Below, in pieces: positions 1 through 6,857 of a stretch of 9,071 nt of DNA. Each line of letters starts with the position of its first letter. Positions within the stretch are counted from its first letter, which is position 1. The position numbers and the translations under genes were made by a program. The DNA comes from Candidatus Heimdallarchaeota archaeon (GTDB lineage: Archaea; Asgardarchaeota; Heimdallarchaeia; JABLTI01), in NCBI GenBank assembly GCA_023128635.1, contig JAGMDP010000166.1:1-9071 (forward strand). The letters run 5' to 3'. The notes below the pieces were generated by a model. The model saw only the letters and a program-made list of their open reading frames with translations, did no database searches and had not been told where the DNA came from.

Positions 1-15
1 TTATTTTAAGAAATC

Positions 16-46
16 TTGAACCAGCAGTTCAAATTTTCTTGAACTG
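16..46. repeat. Three alternating TTGAAC half-sites upstream of tldD
   Basis: Three six-base half-sites alternate in orientation: TTGAAC at 16-21, GTTCAA at 27-32 and TTGAAC at 39-44. The right-hand pair extends to a perfect 8-base inverted repeat, CAGTTCAA at 25-32 and TTGAACTG at 39-46, with a 6-base spacer. The left pair has a 5-base spacer. Centres are 11-12 bases apart, about one helical turn, so all three would lie on one face of the DNA. This looks like an operator for a dimeric regulator. The 8-bp hairpin could instead belong to the end of an unseen upstream gene, but no T run follows it directly. Confidence 0.4.
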
Positions 47-142
47 ATAAAAATCAAAAGTTCGGCACAATAGAAAGATTTTAGTTAAGAAAAATGGTCA
101 TTAGCGATGAATACTTGAGACACAGTGGCACTAGTGGTTTAG

Positions 143-1534
143 ATGTTAGATAAAATTAAACAAATTTTAGAGAAACACACTTTTAAAAAGGGAGATTTTG
201 CCGATATCAGATTACAAAAGGGGTCTGGAACTTTAATTACAATACAAAATGGTAGACCAGAGCAAATAAATTACGAGAAAGAAATTGGGGTGGGAATTAG
301 AGCTTTAATTGATGGTGGATGGGGTTTTGTATCAGTTGTTAGTTTTGACTTGACAGAAATCGAAAAGGCTTTACAGAAAGCCCTGAAGGTTGCACAAGCA
401 ACTGCTAAAAAAACAACAGAAAAAGGTATGATGATTGAAGATTTTGCAGTTGTCGGGAAACACAAAGTAAATTACAAAAAAAATCCTCGAGATATATCGA
501 TTGAACAAAAGTATGAAATTGTCAAAGAATATGAAAAAGTAACTCGAGAGTATTCAGATAAAATCGTTTCTACAAATGCATCAATGAAGGAATGGTTTCA
601 AAAGGAATTAATAGTGAACACCTTAGGAACCAAAGTAGAAACAGAATATGGAAATCTCAATCTTGCTTGCATGGCTACTTCGAGAGAAGGAGATACGATG
701 CAAAATGTGTATACAGCTATGGGCACAACAAATGGGTGGGAGGTAGTCGAAAAACTTAACGTCACAGAAGATGGATTGCAATTAGCGAAAAGAGCAATTG
801 AACTTTTAAAAGCTAAAAAACCTCCAAGTGGGAAAATGGATATTGTTATGGATCAATCACTGGTTGGTGTTTATGTTCACGAATCCTTTGGTCATGCAGA
901 AGAAGCAGACGCTATTTTAGCAAAGGATTCTATTCTAGAAGGTAAAATGGGACAGAATATTGGTTGTGAATTGATTAATATTTATGATGATCCAACTTTA
1001 CCTGGTTTACGTGGTAGTTATATATATGATTCAGAGGGAACTATGGCAATTAAAAGAGATTTAGTAAAGGAAGGTGTGCAAACTGGTTATTTGCACTCAC
1101 TTGAAACGGCTGCAAAAATGGGTGCAAAACCAAATGGTGCAGCTCGAGCTATGAATTTTAATTATCGTCCAATTGTTAGAATGGGAAATACCTACATAGA
1201 TGCCGGAGATTCATCTTTTGAAGAATTGCTTGAATCAATTAAAAACGGTGTTTATCTCGAGAAGTCTTATGGTGGATATGTTGATACTGCAAAAGGTGAA
1301 TTCTATTTCTCTGCGCAAGGTGGCTACATCATTAGAAATGGCGAGCTTGCTGAAGCAATTCAAAATGTCAGCATGAGTGGATTATGCTTAGAAGTTTTGC
1401 AAAGAACTGTTGCTGTAGGGAAAGATCTTCGATTTGATTTTCCAGGATCCTGTGGTAAACAATCACAGTGGGTTCCTGTTCATGCAGGCGGACCACCTAT
1501 AGCTGTAAAGGAAATAGTCGTTGGAGGGCAGTGA
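143..1534 (+). CDS. tldD: TldD, metalloprotease subunit of the TldD/TldE complex
   Basis: This is the catalytic subunit of the heteromeric TldD/TldE peptidase, a cytosolic zinc protease that in bacteria trims unfolded peptides, degrades the antitoxin CcdA and matures microcin B17. The zinc motif HExxGH is at residues 246-251 (HESFGH). The C-terminal PGSCGKQ segment supplies Cys437, which matches the third metal ligand of E. coli TldD. The 463 residues compare with about 480 in E. coli, so the protein is full length. An in-frame TAG sits directly before the ATG at 143, so no longer start is possible. The ribosome site is weak (GTGGT at 135-139). The partner gene tldE follows in the same operon. 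The family call is very safe; the physiological substrate in this organism is unknown. Confidence 0.96.
   Translation: MLDKIKQILEKHTFKKGDFADIRLQKGSGTLITIQNGRPEQINYEKEIGVGIRALIDGGWGFVSVVSFDLTEIEKALQKALKVAQATAKKTTEKGMMIEDFAVVGKHKVNYKKNPRDISIEQKYEIVKEYEKVTREYSDKIVSTNASMKEWFQKELIVNTLGTKVETEYGNLNLACMATSREGDTMQNVYTAMGTTNGWEVVEKLNVTEDGLQLAKRAIELLKAKKPPSGKMDIVMDQSLVGVYVHESFGHAEEADAILAKDSILEGKMGQNIGCELINIYDDPTLPGLRGSYIYDSEGTMAIKRDLVKEGVQTGYLHSLETAAKMGAKPNGAARAMNFNYRPIVRMGNTYIDAGDSSFEELLESIKNGVYLEKSYGGYVDTAKGEFYFSAQGGYIIRNGELAEAIQNVSMSGLCLEVLQRTVAVGKDLRFDFPGSCGKQSQWVPVHAGGPPIAVKEIVVGGQ
1523..1528 (+). promoter_or_regulatory. Ribosome binding site deciding the tldE start
   Basis: GGAGGG lies inside the last codons of tldD, 10 bases before a TTG at 1539. 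It argues for that TTG rather than the upstream in-frame TTG at 1521, which has no comparable site before it. Confidence 0.6.
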
Positions 1535-1538
1535 AGTC

Positions 1539-2870
1539 TTGGGAAACATCTATCACAAAGCTATAAGTTACGGTTTGAAAAAAGGAGCGGATCAAGTAGA
1601 ATTATTTGTGATAGAAGGATATTCAGATGTTGTACAATTAGAAAAGAATGCCATTAAGGCCTCAGAGAGTAAATCTGTAACTGGTTTAGGTGTTAGAGCT
1701 TATACTAAAAAGGGTCTTGGTATTGCAACAACATCACTAATTGATGAAGATTCAACAAAAGATATCGTTAACAAAGCTGTAAAACTTAGTAAACTCTCAC
1801 CGCCAGATAAATTATTCAAAACATTACCAGGTCCTTTTGAAATATATCCTACAATCGATGGATTATCAAATGAGGGAGTAAGTAATCTATCAGCTGATAA
1901 ATTAACTGAAATGGCTATCACTGCAATCGATAGTGCTCTGGAAAAACATGATGTAGTTGTTAGTGGGAATCTTACGCGTTCACATGCAACTGAAACAATC
2001 TATAATAGCTTAGGAGTTGAGGTTACACAAAATCTCAGTTCATTATCTGGAGTAATATTTGTTAAAGCAGAAAAAGAAGATGATATTGCAACCTCATGGG
2101 ATTATCAAAAAACCAGATCAGTGAAGGAATTTGATTCGGAACGAATAGGTCGTACTGCATCTGAAAATGCAATTTCACTATTAGGTTCAAAGAAGATTAA
2201 AAGTCAAGAATTACCAATTATCTTGGATTCTAGAGGATCTCTTGATACTCTTTCCTCAATAATTAGCGCCGGATTAGATGCCTTTGAAGTTATTTTAGGT
2301 ACGGCATACTTTAAAGATAGATTAGGAGAACAAATAACCAACGAAGGAATCACATTAATCGATAATCCATTATATCCTGGCGGGGTTGGTTCCGCAAATT
2401 TCGATGACGAAGGGGTCCCTCATAAAGAATTAACCTTGATTGAAGCGGGTGTTGCGAAAGCTTATTTTTCAAATTCTTATTGTGCAAATGTTTTAGGCAT
2501 AAAAAATACCGGGCATGCTTCCAAAGGAAGTTTAAGTAGTAAACCACATCCAGATTTAACCCAAATCCAAATTTCTCCAGGATCATGGACTGTAGATGAA
2601 ATAATAGCTGAAACTAAGAAAGGGTTGTACTTGAAGGATAGTTCACTCGAACCTTCATCTGGTTCCCCCAATATTTCTGTTTTAATTGATCAAGGATTCT
2701 TAATCGAGAATGGAGAAATTAGTCATCCTCTTAAAGAAACTATGGTAGGAACAAATATTTTTGATTTGTTGAAAAACATTAACGCAATATCTAAGGAAGT
2801 AGTTAATGAGTCGGGATCAATTTCCCCAGCAATACGAATTGCAAATGCAAAAATCGCTGGTGGAGAGTAA
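1539..2870 (+). CDS. tldE: TldE/PmbA, partner subunit of the TldD protease
   Basis: This is the non-catalytic partner of TldD in the same U62-type peptidase family. It lacks any HExxxH motif, as PmbA/TldE proteins do, but keeps the shared fold, with an N-terminal segment around GADQVELFVIEG and a glycine-rich C-terminal half containing NPLYPGGVGSANFDDEG and GTNIFDLLKNI. In characterised complexes TldE lines the closed cavity that admits only unfolded or short peptides. I place the start at TTG 1539 because GGAGGG at 1523-1528 is well spaced for it, giving 443 residues against 450 for E. coli PmbA. A TTG at 1521 would add six residues and overlap tldD. The intergenic distance is four bases, so translation is probably coupled to tldD. 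Confidence 0.94.
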   Translation: MGNIYHKAISYGLKKGADQVELFVIEGYSDVVQLEKNAIKASESKSVTGLGVRAYTKKGLGIATTSLIDEDSTKDIVNKAVKLSKLSPPDKLFKTLPGPFEIYPTIDGLSNEGVSNLSADKLTEMAITAIDSALEKHDVVVSGNLTRSHATETIYNSLGVEVTQNLSSLSGVIFVKAEKEDDIATSWDYQKTRSVKEFDSERIGRTASENAISLLGSKKIKSQELPIILDSRGSLDTLSSIISAGLDAFEVILGTAYFKDRLGEQITNEGITLIDNPLYPGGVGSANFDDEGVPHKELTLIEAGVAKAYFSNSYCANVLGIKNTGHASKGSLSSKPHPDLTQIQISPGSWTVDEIIAETKKGLYLKDSSLEPSSGSPNISVLIDQGFLIENGEISHPLKETMVGTNIFDLLKNINAISKEVVNESGSISPAIRIANAKIAGGE

Positions 2871-2879
2871 CTCCTCTCC
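2862..2879 (+). other. Small inverted repeat spanning the tldE stop codon
   Basis: GGAGAG at 2862-2867 pairs with CTCTCC at 2874-2879 around a 6-base loop that contains the TAA stop. No T run follows, so it is a poor terminator. It may be a 3'-end hairpin of the tldDE messenger or chance. Confidence 0.25.
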
Positions 2880-2898
2880 TCCTTGTAAACACCAATTC

Positions 2899-2906
2899 TT
2901 TATATG
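2899..2906 (+). promoter_or_regulatory. TATA-like box for the serine dehydratase operon
   Basis: TTTATATG stands in the gap after tldE. An archaeal start of transcription about 25 bases downstream would fall near 2928, leaving a leader of roughly 28 bases before the TTG at 2956, with a GGCGG ribosome-site candidate at 2942-2946. Bacterial -35/-10 spacing is not met here: TTGTAA at 2883 is only 12 bases from TATATG. Confidence 0.45.
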
Positions 2907-2955
2907 AGAAATAGATTACACTATTTGTAGAATAGATTTATGGCGGAATTAATTT

Positions 2956-3648
2956 TTGACAGACGAAAGTGTATTTAGATTGTTGGGACCAAAGATGGTC
3001 GGTCCTTCTAGTTCTCATACAGCTGGTGCTGTAAGAATTGGAAGAACTGCAAGACTTCTTTTTGGTAAACAACCAAAAGAAGTAGTTGTTTACTTCCATG
3101 GATCATTTGAAGATACTTGGCGTGGGCATGGCAGTGATAAAGCGGTTATTGGTGGATTATTGGGTTTCAAAACATTTGACGAACGAATAAAAGAAGCAGA
3201 TAAATATGCTAAAGAAGCAGGGATGCAAGTTCGCTTTAAAAAAATAAAGTTAGGTAAACGTTATCACCCTAATAGTATCAAAATTGTAGTTAATGAAGGG
3301 AAGGATGATTCCATTTATGTAATTGCAGAATCTGTTGGCGGTGGAGACATTGTTATTCGAGAGATAATGGGTTTTAGAACCGAAATAACAGGTGCAAATG
3401 TAACAATCATCCTACGTCATGGTGATCTTGTTGGAACTCTTTCGAAAATAACAGGAGTGATTTCTTCTTTTGAATTAAATATTTTGTCTATTAGAAGTAA
3501 AGATTTAGCGAAAAAAGATGAAGCACTAACAACAATTGAAATTGAAGAAAAGGCTCCTATGGAACTAGAAACGAAACTCAAGAAAATTAAAGGTATGAAA
3601 ATGGTAAGAATATTACCAAGTTTAACAGAAGGAGAGGAGATGTTCTAA
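2956..3648 (+). CDS. sdaAB: L-serine dehydratase, beta subunit (with ACT domain)
   Basis: This is the beta chain of the iron-sulfur L-serine ammonia-lyase, which with the alpha chain converts L-serine to pyruvate and ammonia in the cytosol. The N-terminus carries the family signature ESVFRLLGPKMVGPSSSHTAG (residues 4-24), followed by HGSFEDTWRGHGSDKA near residues 48-63 and YHPNS at 103-107. A C-terminal ACT domain, about residues 148-222, starts with the strand VTIILRHGDLVGTLSKI. In related enzymes ACT domains bind serine or help assemble the dimer. Its 230 residues match the usual 220-230. A TAA at 2950 is in frame just upstream, so TTG at 2956 is the earliest start. An ATG at 2940 is out of frame. 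The stop overlaps the start of sdaAA. Confidence 0.94.
   Translation: MTDESVFRLLGPKMVGPSSSHTAGAVRIGRTARLLFGKQPKEVVVYFHGSFEDTWRGHGSDKAVIGGLLGFKTFDERIKEADKYAKEAGMQVRFKKIKLGKRYHPNSIKIVVNEGKDDSIYVIAESVGGGDIVIREIMGFRTEITGANVTIILRHGDLVGTLSKITGVISSFELNILSIRSKDLAKKDEALTTIEIEEKAPMELETKLKKIKGMKMVRILPSLTEGEEMF
3631..3640 (+). promoter_or_regulatory. Strong ribosome binding site of sdaAA
   Basis: GGAGAGGAGA lies seven bases before the ATG at 3648, within the last codons of sdaAB. Together with the TAATG stop/start overlap it indicates coupled translation and equal production of the two chains. Confidence 0.65.
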
Positions 3649-4544
3649 TGACAGTTGATAGTGTAGTTCCCTTCTTAGCAAAAGCGAAAAAAGAGGATAA
3701 ATCCCTTGGAGAAATTATGATTGAACACGAAGTATCTGTTCAAGAATCTAATGAGGAAAAAATTACAACTGCTATGAAAGAAATTTGGGAAGTCATGGTA
3801 AATTCAATAGAACAAGGACTTAAGATAACAAAACGATCTCCGAGTGGTATGAGTGGTGGAGACGCCAAAAAGATACTTGCCAAATCGAAAAAAGGGAAAT
3901 CCCTTTCAGGTAAAAATATCTTGAAAGTTGCTGCTCGAGCAATAGGAGTCGCAGAATATAGCTCTTCAATGGGCATCATTGTTGCTTCACCTACTGCTGG
4001 TTCTTCCGGTGTCGTTCCCGCAGTTGTGTATACTGCTGCTGAAATCTGTGATGCATCTGAAGAATCAATAATCAAAGGCCTATTTGCTTCTGGTCTCATA
4101 GGTTTAGTGTGTGATGCGAAAGCATCCACAAGTGGTTCTGAACACGGGTGCCAAGCAGAAATTGGGGTATCCGCTGCTATGGCTGCTGCTGCTGCAGTTG
4201 AAATTGCCGGTGGCACTGCTGAGGAAGCTGTTAATGCTGCTGCTTTAATGCTTAAGAATTCTTTAGGATTAGCTTGTGATCCAGTAGCTGGCTTAGTTGA
4301 GACACCTTGTATTAAAAGAAATGGTATGATGGCTGCTGAAGCTCTTCTTGCTGCTGATATGTCTCTAAGTGGTGTTAAAAGCAATATTCCTTTTGACGAG
4401 GTAGTAGTAGCAATGGATGACATTGGTCAAATGATGCCTTGTGAAATTAAGGAAACATCAGAAGGTGGCTTAGCAAAAACTAAGACTGGAAAAGCTTACA
4501 AAATACGCCTTCGATCTAGTGGGAAGCGCCAATTAGAAGACTGA
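3648..4544 (+). CDS. sdaAA: L-serine dehydratase, iron-sulfur alpha subunit
   Basis: This is the catalytic alpha chain of the [4Fe-4S] L-serine dehydratase, where the cluster's open iron binds the serine hydroxyl and helps remove it. The cluster cysteines visible from family alignment are Cys168 (EHGCQAE), Cys210 (LACDP) and Cys221 (ETPCIKRN). Further cysteines are at 155 and 265. The substrate loop SPTAGSSGVVP is at residues 114-124, and the conserved GGDAKK segment near residue 70. At 298 residues it has the normal size for two-subunit enzymes, in contrast to the single-chain enzymes of E. coli. The start ATG overlaps the sdaAB stop. An alanine-rich helix around residues 176-200 is encoded by repeated GCT codons, as is common in this family. 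Confidence is high for function. Confidence 0.95.
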   Translation: MTVDSVVPFLAKAKKEDKSLGEIMIEHEVSVQESNEEKITTAMKEIWEVMVNSIEQGLKITKRSPSGMSGGDAKKILAKSKKGKSLSGKNILKVAARAIGVAEYSSSMGIIVASPTAGSSGVVPAVVYTAAEICDASEESIIKGLFASGLIGLVCDAKASTSGSEHGCQAEIGVSAAMAAAAAVEIAGGTAEEAVNAAALMLKNSLGLACDPVAGLVETPCIKRNGMMAAEALLAADMSLSGVKSNIPFDEVVVAMDDIGQMMPCEIKETSEGGLAKTKTGKAYKIRLRSSGKRQLED

Positions 4545-4569
4545 GGATTAAGAATATCTCAATGACTTA

Positions 4570-4592
4570 TTTTTTTCCTCTTATAATTTTTC
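4570..4592 (+). terminator. T-rich terminator after sdaAA
   Basis: A run of seven T at 4570-4576 begins 26 bases after the sdaAA stop, and a second short T run lies at 4588-4592. There is no GC-rich stem, so this resembles an archaeal T-tract terminator. The second run falls inside the end of the convergent gene. Confidence 0.55.
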
Positions 4593-5843
4593 TTTCAAGT
4601 AAATTCTACTTACTTTGTTGAGAATATGACTCAAATCAAAATATTTCCCATTATGGATTTTATCCATCAAGACTGAATAGAAATCATTTACTTTACTATC
4701 ACCATATTCAATCTTTTTGAGATATTGAGAGATTTCAAACAGTATATTACAGAATTCTTTAGAGACATCTCTTACCTCTTTAGCGAATTTTGTTATTTCT
4801 TTCTGGAGATTTATAATATTCTTAGTTTTATCTTCCTCTAAGAATCGGTTCACAATCTCTTTCAAATCTTTCATAGCCTGTTTTTCGGACATAGCTTTGA
4901 GGTTGAATCCTTTAATTCCGGAATATAGGAATTCAATTTGCTTGAGGTTTTCATACTTAGTTATGTTAATTGCTTCAATAGAATTCATTGCATGTTCTTT
5001 CATCATTCCATTGACTTTCATTTTCTTTAGGTCTTCAAGTAATTTCTCTTTCAAGTCATTCAAAAATATTTCTTGAGTGTCTACTTCCAATGAGTTAATT
5101 AACAATGCAATATATTTCACGATACAATCTTCAATTCTGTTTTGCCAGTAAAGCATGTCAGTAGTTGATGTTGTAGTTTTTGATTCAATTTCAATATGCT
5201 TTAATCCAATCTCGAAAAGTGCATCTATTGCTGCACTAACCAAATTGATTTCTTTTAACTTCACTACTTGGGCAACGCCAACTCTTGCAAAGTTCCAGAG
5301 AATTCTTAAAAATGCTTTTTCTTGATTTAACTTGTCAACAACAATTTCTGGTGGAGCTCTTATTTTCAACTCAGGTTTTAATTCACTAGCTTGGAAAGTT
5401 GTCTTCACAATGAAATCTTGAGGATTTTTACCAGCGAGTTCAATACCTCTAATCATTCCCAGTATTTCATAATAAGAAACTGTTTCAGATGTAATTACCC
5501 TATTTAGAATGTCGAATTCAAAATGTTGTAGAGCTTTCTTGATTTCTTTGGTCATCAAATGATCAATTATAAGCTCTATTCCATTGTAAGTCATTTCATT
5601 TAAGTCAACAGTTGCTCCTTTGATGAACTTCTCAGCTTCCGGTAAAAGTTCGGCACTTTTCTTTTTGAGAATTCTACCAGATGTCTCAATATCTTTTATC
5701 AGAACTAAATCTAATGCAATGGAATCTGAATTGACTAATTCAAGTCGTGCTAGGTTTTCAGAATAGACTTTCTTAATTACTCCTATCTCTGCGCCATTTT
5801 GATCTAGAATAATTGTACCACTATCAGCTTTTACTTGACTCAT
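4581..5843 (-). CDS. Uncharacterised protein, PRC-barrel-like N-terminus and long helical body
   Basis: I do not recognise this 420-residue protein by name. Residues about 7-58 (GTIILDQNGAEIGVIKKVYS and on) have the strand pattern and the DxxGxxIGxV signature of PRC-barrel domains, small beta barrels that bind RNA or proteins in RimM and in photosynthetic reaction centres and are common in archaea as separate domains. The rest is predicted almost wholly helical, rich in Lys and Glu, with no membrane segment and no signal peptide. The segment DALFEIGLKHIEIE has the look of a helical repeat, but this is weak. I chose the ATG at 5843 because GAGGT ends eight bases before it. An ATG at 5858 would add five residues but has no ribosome site. 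It lies downstream of the GAF protein on the same strand, separated by T runs, so it is probably a separate transcript. Confidence 0.8.
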   Translation of the reverse strand: MSQVKADSGTIILDQNGAEIGVIKKVYSENLARLELVNSDSIALDLVLIKDIETSGRILKKKSAELLPEAEKFIKGATVDLNEMTYNGIELIIDHLMTKEIKKALQHFEFDILNRVITSETVSYYEILGMIRGIELAGKNPQDFIVKTTFQASELKPELKIRAPPEIVVDKLNQEKAFLRILWNFARVGVAQVVKLKEINLVSAAIDALFEIGLKHIEIESKTTTSTTDMLYWQNRIEDCIVKYIALLINSLEVDTQEIFLNDLKEKLLEDLKKMKVNGMMKEHAMNSIEAINITKYENLKQIEFLYSGIKGFNLKAMSEKQAMKDLKEIVNRFLEEDKTKNIINLQKEITKFAKEVRDVSKEFCNILFEISQYLKKIEYGDSKVNDFYSVLMDKIHNGKYFDLSHILNKVSRIYLKEKL

Positions 5844-5851
5844 GTGTTTCG

Positions 5852-5856
5852 ACCTC
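5852..5856 (-). promoter_or_regulatory. Ribosome binding site choosing the inner start of the PRC-barrel gene
   Basis: Read on the - strand, GAGGT ends eight bases before the ATG at 5843. It overlaps the alternative upstream ATG at 5858, which makes that ATG less likely to be the real start. Confidence 0.5.
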
Positions 5857-5886
5857 ATTGTGTTTCCGTTTATCTCTTGAGGAGTG

Positions 5887-5897
5887 TTTAAGATATG
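5887..5897 (-). promoter_or_regulatory. Weak TATA-like box for the PRC-barrel gene
   Basis: On the - strand CATATCTTAAA lies about 50 bases before the start at 5843. A transcript start near 5866 would leave a leader of about 23 bases, long enough for the GAGGT ribosome site. The match is weak and rests on spacing. Confidence 0.3.
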
Positions 5898-5945
5898 ATT
5901 AATCCTAGTTCACTTAAGAGTTAGTCTTCTTCGTTTGAAAATCCT

Positions 5946-5984
5946 AAAAAACCTTTCTTTAGTTTCTAATTGTAGAGTTAAAAA
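5946..5984 (-). terminator. T-run terminator after the GAF-phosphoacceptor gene
   Basis: On the - strand, five T (5980-5984) and then six T (5946-5951) follow within about 55 bases of the stop at 5998. There is no stable stem, which fits archaeal termination. It separates this gene from the PRC-barrel gene downstream. Confidence 0.45.
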
Positions 5985-5997
5985 GGCTATTACTTAG

Positions 5998-6756
5998 TCA
6001 CTCAAGTGGTATACCTATGACGAAATCAACATCTTTTTCAAACTTTTCCTTTAATTGTTTCAGCTCTTGCAGTTTTTCTATTGCAGAATTTTTTGATTTC
6101 TCAATGATTCTTATATACTTTTCTTGTTCTTTACTCAAGTTTGTTGTTCCTAATAATTCAAGAGCCATCGATAGAGATTGCAAATCATTAGCAAAATCAT
6201 GTCTCATTTGCTTTGTGATTTCTTTTAATTCATTATTTTGCTTCTGCATATTTTCTTGGAAAAGGAATTGACAAACATTGTAACTAACTAGATGTCCTAT
6301 TGTCTCAAGTAGTATAATTTCATTCTCAGAAAAAGTATAATCAGTTGTTTCTCCTATAGTAATGAAACCAAATATCTGATCATTAGAAAATAATGGAATT
6401 AGTAGAACTGATTTTATAAGATCGGAATCAAAAAAGATGGAGTGTAGTTCTTTCTCTTCCTGCCAATTTTTGATCTGTTTCGAACCTTTTTCTTGGATGA
6501 TTTCCGTAAGTGATTTTATGTTATCCAATGATTTAGAGGGTAATTGTTTGAATGTCTTATTTCCTGTTTTTACTTTTTCTTGCAATTTTTCGGTAAAATC
6601 AATAACAAAGATATTTATTGAATCATAACTAAAATTACTCTCAAAAATAGCTATTGTTTCCTTGAATATTTCATCAAGTGATTTTGCAATTCCTAATGTT
6701 TTTGAATAAACACTGAATAAATTGAGTTTGTTTATCGTTTTACCTTTTATTTTCAA
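5998..6756 (-). CDS. GAF-domain protein with histidine phosphoacceptor helix, no kinase domain
   Basis: Residues about 25-165 read as a GAF sensor domain (SVLLIPLFSNDQIFGFITIGE at 116-136 is the typical core strand pair), a fold that binds small ligands or cofactors. A coiled linker at 166-183 leads to the H-box QMRHDFANDLQ, with the predicted phosphoacceptor His186, and a second helix to about residue 238, making a two-helix dimerisation domain as in sensor histidine kinases. The 252-residue protein ends at once after it. There is no N, G1 or G2 box, and the 139 bases downstream hold many stops in all - frames, so no split ATPase domain is adjacent. The start is TTG with GAGGGT five bases before it. 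No membrane segment is seen, so it should be cytosolic. It may accept phosphate from another kinase, or act as a non-enzymatic dimeric sensor. Confidence 0.82.
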   Translation of the reverse strand: MKIKGKTINKLNLFSVYSKTLGIAKSLDEIFKETIAIFESNFSYDSINIFVIDFTEKLQEKVKTGNKTFKQLPSKSLDNIKSLTEIIQEKGSKQIKNWQEEKELHSIFFDSDLIKSVLLIPLFSNDQIFGFITIGETTDYTFSENEIILLETIGHLVSYNVCQFLFQENMQKQNNELKEITKQMRHDFANDLQSLSMALELLGTTNLSKEQEKYIRIIEKSKNSAIEKLQELKQLKEKFEKDVDFVIGIPLE

Positions 6757-6761
6757 ATAAT

Positions 6762-6767
6762 ACCCTC
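6762..6767 (-). promoter_or_regulatory. Ribosome binding site for the TTG start of the GAF gene
   Basis: GAGGGT on the - strand ends five bases before the TTG at 6756. No ATG or GTG in frame nearby has a comparable site. Confidence 0.55.
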
Positions 6768-6786
6768 AAATTCTATGTTGTCCATC

Positions 6787-6802
6787 AAAGTATATGTACT
6801 TT
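6787..6802. promoter_or_regulatory. Inverted repeat over the likely GAF gene promoter
   Basis: AAAGTA at 6787-6792 and TACTTT at 6797-6802 form a perfect 6-base inverted repeat around TATG. The - strand reading ACATATAC across its middle is also the best TATA-like box for the GAF gene, about 37 bases before its TTG, so a transcript start near 6768 would leave a very short leader. A regulator bound here would block TBP. Both roles are inferred. Confidence 0.35.
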
Positions 6803-6840
6803 ACATCAAATAACTTTGTGCTTTTCAAATTTATTAAATT

Positions 6841-6847
6841 AAAAAAA
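6841..6847 (-). terminator. T-run terminator after the MFS transporter gene
   Basis: Seven T on the - strand begin 10 bases after the TAG stop at 6858-6860, followed by further AT-rich sequence. No real stem precedes it. It probably ends the VOC-MFS operon. Confidence 0.55.
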
Positions 6848-6857
6848 TGGTAGTACC

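Noticed and set aside
129..136. Perfect 8-base palindrome CACTAGTG just before tldD
   Set aside because: It is short enough to occur by chance, and nothing else marks it as an operator.
94..153. 19-codon open frame starting at ATG 94 and overlapping the tldD start
   Set aside because: There is no ribosome site and no recognisable peptide. The length is what chance gives. A regulatory leader peptide cannot be excluded but has no support.
4174..4198. GCT-repeat tract in sdaAA
   Set aside because: It encodes the alanine-rich helix usual for this subunit; it is not an independent repeat element.
3740..4423. Open frame of 227 codons on the - strand, opposite sdaAA
   Set aside because: It is the mirror of a strongly conserved enzyme gene, and its Ala/Ser-rich composition comes from the GCT-rich sense strand. 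No promoter or ribosome site fits.
5859..5997. Possible remnant of a kinase ATPase domain after the GAF gene
   Set aside because: All - strand frames hit stops quickly, no N or G box is seen, and the stretch is too short.
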